Shown: positions 6,426-9,314 of the stretch, piece by piece
How the letters are laid out: the number at the start of each line of letters is the position of its first letter
Position numbering within the stretch: the stretch's first letter is position 1
Source: an uncultured bacterium
GTDB lineage: Bacteria; Cyanobacteriota; Vampirovibrionia; Gastranaerophilales; Gastranaerophilaceae
Length of the DNA: 9,314 nt
NCBI GenBank assembly: GCA_949288685.1
Contig: CASELB010000178.1
Span: 1-9,314 of the forward strand
Reading direction: 5' to 3'
The notes under the pieces: generated by a model
Database searches by the model: none
Told to the model about the DNA's origin: nothing
Seen by the model: the letters and a program-made list of their open reading frames with translations, nothing else
Translations under genes and position numbers: made by a program

Positions 6426-6908
6426 TTAATCTATATACAATTTCGCTGACTGAATATTATTTTTAGGAATAATCAACTCTCTGGCATCTTCAAACCTTAA
6501 AAAAGTTAAACCTTCCCTATCATCCCAGTCTAATATTTCACCTTTAAAAATTTTTTCTGTTTCTCCTTCCAGCGGTTGCTTTAATTTTAAACTAATTCTG
6601 CGCCCTTTAAAAATTAAAAACTCTTTATCAGATTTGAATTTTCTTTCAAGCCCCGGAGATGAAACTTCCAGCGAATATTTAACAGGAATTATATCATCAA
6701 GAAAGTCATTTAAACTGCGCGTAACATTTTCACAATCATCAATTGTAATATTTCGCTCGTGAGAATACAAGAAAATTCTTAAAAACCAGCGATGGTTTTC
6801 TTTTACAAATTCAATTTCAATAGGAATAAGATTAAATCTCATTGCCGTATTTTCAATAAGCGGCGTTACTTTTGCAAGAATTTCGTATCTGTTAATATCC
6901 TGTTTCAT
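6426..6908 (-). CDS. rimP: Ribosome maturation factor RimP
   Basis: RimP assists maturation of the 30S ribosomal subunit. The 160-residue product is of normal length. The N-terminal alpha/beta domain contains the conserved WFLRIFLYSHERNITIDDCE stretch (41-60). The hallmark YSLEVSSPGLERKF (78-91) precedes the C-terminal SH3-like barrel (about 92-160, KGRRISLKL through ILDWDDREGLTFLRF). It lies directly upstream of nusA, as in most bacteria. The ATG at 6908 is the only sensible start; GGAGG lies just 3 nt from it, closer than usual. Immediately upstream of that ribosome binding site is a terminator-like hairpin inside the predicted leader, so expression may be attenuated. Confidence 0.95.
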   Translation of the reverse strand: MKQDINRYEILAKVTPLIENTAMRFNLIPIEIEFVKENHRWFLRIFLYSHERNITIDDCENVTRSLNDFLDDIIPVKYSLEVSSPGLERKFKSDKEFLIFKGRRISLKLKQPLEGETEKIFKGEILDWDDREGLTFLRFEDARELIIPKNNIQSAKLYID

Positions 6909-6923
6909 ATGCCTCCAATTGAC

Positions 6924-6955
6924 AAAAAAAGAACGGGAAAAACCGTTCTTTTTTT
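6924..6955 (-). terminator. Terminator-like hairpin in the rimP-nusA leader
   Basis: The 13-bp inverted repeat AAAAAAAGAACGG / CCGTTCTTTTTTT (loop of 6 nt, 6937-6942) has an oligo-T 3' arm in either direction. Read on the minus strand it ends in seven Ts, 15 nt before the rimP ATG and 7 nt before its GGAGG. It lies 78 nt after the stop of the upstream gene (7034) and could end that transcript. However, the best promoter for rimP lies upstream of it, so rimP transcripts must also pass through it. Confidence 0.8.
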
Positions 6956-6974
6956 AAGAAACCTTTACAGTTAC

Positions 6975-7003
6975 ATTATACACAACATACATATATATGT
7001 AAA
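6975..7003 (-). promoter_or_regulatory. Near-consensus sigma-70-type promoter for rimP-nusA
   Basis: On the minus strand TTTACA (7003-6998) and a perfect TATAAT (6980-6975) are separated by exactly 17 nt, an 11/12 match to consensus. Transcription would begin near 6968 and give a leader of about 60 nt containing the hairpin at 6924-6955. It lies between the stop codon at 7034 and the hairpin. This is the strongest promoter I can see in the window. Confidence 0.65.
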
Positions 7004-7033
7004 TAATCTCAGGGGAATATTAAGAAATATAAA

Positions 7034-7384
7034 CTAAAATGGTTTTGTTTGTCCCAGCTTCCTTCTTAATTCCTGAAATCTGTTTATATCTTCCTGAGCC
7101 TTGTTTCCCACTTCTTTAAACAATGCCTGAGAAGTCGGATGCACCATTAGTATATAATCCATATGAATTTCTAAAAAATTATATCTCTTAGGCGGCTGAT
7201 TAGAGTTTCTGGTATATATTTCAACATTAGTAACGGCAAGAAAACGTCTTTCCCGGTCATTTAATAAATCAGTTAATTCTCTGTTAGAATTTGTGTATTT
7301 AGAAACATGTACAACCCCTTTGATATCATGGTCTTGAGTAAGTATACATACTTCTATAGGTATAGTATCAATATTCTTCGCCAT
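7034..7384 (-). CDS. Small conserved protein, resembles DUF6812 family
   Basis: The 116-residue product is soluble with no signal peptide or membrane helix. The core (about 8-80) runs IPIEVCILTQDHDIKGVVHVSK, then RELTDLLNDRERRFLAVTNVEIYTRN, then a strand FLEIHMDYILMVHP. This pattern of short beta strands around an RxLTDxLN...RFLAVTxxE motif is what I recall for DUF6812, a family of unknown function; the match is from memory and tentative. Residues 86-116 form a charged helix with a KPF end. The ATG at 7384 has AAAGGA about 10 nt upstream. It lies 56 nt after the YitT-family gene on the same strand with no terminator between, so it may share the cdaA operon transcript, though a local promoter is also possible. 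No function can be given. Confidence 0.85.
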   Translation of the reverse strand: MAKNIDTIPIEVCILTQDHDIKGVVHVSKYTNSNRELTDLLNDRERRFLAVTNVEIYTRNSNQPPKRYNFLEIHMDYILMVHPTSQALFKEVGNKAQEDINRFQELRRKLGQTKPF

Positions 7385-7411
7385 TTTTATATAATCCTTT
7401 CATTTATTATA

Positions 7412-7440
7412 ATTGTATAATATTTTTATTAATTTAACAA
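7412..7440 (-). promoter_or_regulatory. Possible promoter for the small conserved gene
   Basis: TTGTTA (7440-7435) and TACAAT (7417-7412) on the minus strand are 17 nt apart, matching consensus at 4/6 and 5/6. The -35 abuts the stop codon of the YitT-family gene. The spacer is nearly all A/T, so a chance match is quite possible; it may add an internal start within the cdaA operon. Confidence 0.3.
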
Positions 7441-8325
7441 TTACTTATTCTTAAAACGACCGCCGTGGACTTCAAAGACTTCACCAATAGCAAAGAACGC
7501 CGAGGGGTCAATATTTATAACAACATCTTTCAATTTCGGAAGATCAAACCTTGAAACAATACAATAAGTTATAATTTTTTCTTCTCTTGAATATCCGCCC
7601 ATCCCGCGCATATAAGTAACACTTATATCCAGTTCCTGCATAATTGCGGAACCAATTTCCTTATAGTATGGAGAGAATATTCTGACAGACTTCATTTTAT
7701 TAAAGCCTTCCATAACCATATCAATAACTCTGGAGGCAATAAAATATGTCAAAACGGAATACATAGCCTTATCCCAGCCAAATACAAGACCTGCAACAGT
7801 ATACACAAATAAATTTATACACATTAACATTTGTCCTACAGAAAACAGTTTGTATTTCTGAAATAACCACATGGAAAGAATTTCCGTTCCGTCAAGCGAG
7901 CCGTTATTTCTTAATATTATACCGACACCAAGACCGAGAAATATACCGCCAAAGACCGTCGTTAATAATAAATCATGTGTAAAATTGTGTGAATGAAACA
8001 AATTTGTTGCAAATGCAAGAACAGCAACAGAATAAAATGTTTGTATAACAAAAGATTTTTGAAACTTATGTAATGCAAGAATTATAAAAGGAATATCAAT
8101 TATAAAGATTAACAAACCCAGATTGAATTTTGTAACCGAGCTGATAATCATTGCAAGACCGATAACTCCGCCGTCAATCACATTATTGGGGACCAAAAAG
8201 CATTCCAAGGCAGCCGCTGTAATAAACACCCCGATAGTTAATGCTAAATAGCGCATAAAATAATCAATGAAAATTTGCTTCTTTGTTTTGACTACAACCG
8301 GAGGTTTTGCATGTCTGCCAAACAT
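7441..8325 (-). CDS. YitT-family membrane protein (DUF161 x2 + DUF2179)
   Basis: The 294-residue product has a Lys/Arg-rich N-terminus and about six to seven membrane helices (about 22-44, 50-64, 68-88, 92-110, 118-138, 163-184, 188-204). Two related motifs, NNVIDGGVIGLAM (47-59) and NNGSLDGTEILSM (140-152), mark the internal duplication seen in YitT proteins. Residues about 235-290 are the cytosolic DUF2179 domain, with MRGMGGYSREEKIITYCIVS and NIDPSAFFAI. Length and layout are typical. The biochemical role of the family is not settled; transport is often suspected. The start overlaps the cdaA stop by one base (TAATG), with AAAGGAG 8 nt upstream inside cdaA. Production is therefore likely tied to that of the c-di-AMP synthase, hinting at a functional link with envelope or osmotic control, which is inference. 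Confidence 0.93.
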   Translation of the reverse strand: MFGRHAKPPVVVKTKKQIFIDYFMRYLALTIGVFITAAALECFLVPNNVIDGGVIGLAMIISSVTKFNLGLLIFIIDIPFIILALHKFQKSFVIQTFYSVAVLAFATNLFHSHNFTHDLLLTTVFGGIFLGLGVGIILRNNGSLDGTEILSMWLFQKYKLFSVGQMLMCINLFVYTVAGLVFGWDKAMYSVLTYFIASRVIDMVMEGFNKMKSVRIFSPYYKEIGSAIMQELDISVTYMRGMGGYSREEKIITYCIVSRFDLPKLKDVVINIDPSAFFAIGEVFEVHGGRFKNK

Positions 8326-9242
8326 TAATTATTCTCCTTTTGCTTGCTTGGGAGAATTTTACTGAAATCAAAAATTGCACGATCTTTCTTTGTATCCGCA
8401 CTATTCTCTTCTTCTTTTACACCTAATATTGCAGCCAAGTCCGCTTTAAGAAGATGTAAATCATCATACTTTTTCAAAGTGCCGTCAATAGAAATAGAAA
8501 CATCGCCTGTTTCTTCCGAGACAACAAGACATGCGGAATCACTGCATTCAGACATGCCGATTGCCGCACGGTGACGCGTACCGTACTTCCAGCTTAATTT
8601 TGGGTCTTCCGTCAGCGGAAGGAGAACACCTGCTGACACTATTCTGTTATCTCTTATTACAAGAGCCCCGTCATGCAGCGGAGTGTTGGGGTGGAAAATA
8701 GTTAAAATTAATTCTGTTGAAATATCTGCATTTAGCTTTGTTCCAACATCAGAAAAAACCGTATCACTCATATCTTTTTGAAAAACAATAAGCGCACCTG
8801 TTCTTGTTTTTGAAAGATATTTAATAGCTTCTACTATCTCCTTAACAATATCAACATCTTTATCGGATTTTGTAATATGTGTACCGGAACCGAAAAATAA
8901 TCTGCTTATTACACCGGGCTGACCGAGATAACCTAACAACCGCCTGAGTTCCGGCTGAAAAATAACTATAAGGCTCAAAGTAATAACAAGCACCATAAGC
9001 TGGATAAATCCGCCGATAATCTTTATATTTAAATATATAAGAATTTGTGAAAATATCCAGGCAGCCGCAAGGAAAAACAAACCTTTAACAAGTTTTTCCG
9101 ATTGTGTATTTCTGATAAATTTCTGGTATAAAAATAAAAGTGTAACTAAAATTATAAAAATTTCAAAAGCATTCACCCAACTAAGTGATAACCATGTTTC
9201 TTCAAGTGAACTTTTTAAAATATTTAAAATTTGATCAAACAT
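8325..9242 (-). CDS. cdaA: Diadenylate cyclase CdaA (c-di-AMP synthase)
   Basis: CdaA condenses two ATP into cyclic di-AMP, a second messenger controlling potassium, osmolyte and cell-wall balance. The 305-residue product has three N-terminal membrane helices (about 24-41, 52-72, 76-96), then the IFQPELRRLLGYLG linker and the cytosolic DAC (DisA_N) domain (about 97-272). Catalytic motifs are intact: FHPNTPLHDGALVI with DGA at 191-193, GTRHRAA at 221-227 and SEETG at 242-246. The C-terminal 35 residues are a charged extension, so it is longer than B. subtilis CdaA (about 273). A GTG one codon upstream is possible, but the ATG at 9242 shares its A with the upstream stop (TGATG) and is preferred. 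The regulator cdaR and glmM, which follow cdaA in Firmicutes, are absent; a YitT-family gene follows instead. Confidence 0.96.
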   Translation of the reverse strand: MFDQILNILKSSLEETWLSLSWVNAFEIFIILVTLLFLYQKFIRNTQSEKLVKGLFFLAAAWIFSQILIYLNIKIIGGFIQLMVLVITLSLIVIFQPELRRLLGYLGQPGVISRLFFGSGTHITKSDKDVDIVKEIVEAIKYLSKTRTGALIVFQKDMSDTVFSDVGTKLNADISTELILTIFHPNTPLHDGALVIRDNRIVSAGVLLPLTEDPKLSWKYGTRHRAAIGMSECSDSACLVVSEETGDVSISIDGTLKKYDDLHLLKADLAAILGVKEEENSADTKKDRAIFDFSKILPSKQKENN

Positions 9243-9314
9243 CACTTTAACCTATCCGGGATATTGTCATGAGAAATTAAATCTTCTAATGTCTCTCTAT
9301 ATACAATAATATCA
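9242..9314 (-). CDS. lysA: C-terminal end of a gene upstream of cdaA, probably diaminopimelate decarboxylase
   Basis: One minus-strand frame is open from the window edge to a TGA at 9244-9242 that overlaps the cdaA ATG by one base. It encodes the last 23 residues, ending YRETLEDLISHDNIPDRLK. The RETLEDLI..D pattern resembles the C-terminus of diaminopimelate decarboxylase (LysA, last step of lysine synthesis and supplier of diaminopimelate metabolism), where an RRET-(Y/L)-EDLL-type end is common. lysA next to a DisA_N-domain gene is an order I recall from cyanobacteria. With only 23 residues visible the open frame is well supported, but the identity is a moderate-confidence guess. Confidence 0.55.
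   Translation of the reverse strand, partial: DIIVYRETLEDLISHDNIPDRLK

Noticed and set aside
6929..6961. Competing antiterminator helix in the rimP leader (TTCTT with AAGAA)
   Set aside because: Only five A/U-rich pairs with a short loop; far weaker than the 13-bp hairpin, so not a credible switch partner from sequence alone.
1..9314. tRNA, rRNA, CRISPR array, insertion sequence, prophage or attachment site
   Set aside because: Looked for on both strands; no cloverleaf, spaced direct repeats, transposase-like frame or terminal inverted repeats were seen. Gene content is core chromosomal.

Overview
The window looks like chromosomal DNA of an AT-rich, probably anaerobic bacterium. My best guess is a non-photosynthetic relative of cyanobacteria (Vampirovibrionia / Gastranaerophilales type). 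This is inference from three things: a complex I gene set without the NADH-oxidising module, a NuoB segment carrying the longer, NdhK-like spacing between its last two cluster cysteines, and an apparent lysA-cdaA junction, an order I associate with cyanobacteria. No phage, transposon, CRISPR or RNA gene was seen.

Positions 1-3968 (minus strand) hold a tightly packed respiratory complex I operon, read nuoA - nuoBC (a fused gene) - nuoD - nuoH - nuoI - nuoJ, with nuoJ running off the left edge. Four of the five junctions are ATGA stop/start overlaps and the fifth is a short overlap, so the subunits are probably translationally coupled. nuoE, nuoF and nuoG are absent from their usual place between nuoD and nuoH. 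This suggests an 11-subunit-type enzyme fed by ferredoxin or another donor rather than directly by NADH. A 250-base AT-rich divergent region (3969-4218) carries a plausible nuoA promoter.

Positions 4219-5088 (plus strand) encode an unrecognised protein with one membrane helix and a long C-terminal coiled coil. It converges on nusA, and a perfect 12-bp hairpin with T-rich flanks on both sides (5095-5124) ends both transcripts.

Positions 5140-6908 (minus strand) are rimP-nusA, a ribosome maturation and transcription elongation/termination pair. It lacks the usual downstream ylxR-infB genes. Its upstream region has a near-consensus promoter (6975-7003), followed within about 60 nt by a terminator-like hairpin sitting directly in front of the rimP ribosome binding site. 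This looks like a leader attenuator and is the most interesting regulatory feature here.

Positions 7034-9314 (minus strand) appear to be one operon: the last codons of a probable lysA, then cdaA (membrane diadenylate cyclase, making c-di-AMP), a YitT-family membrane protein, and a small conserved cytosolic protein. The first two junctions are one-base stop/start overlaps (TGATG and TAATG).
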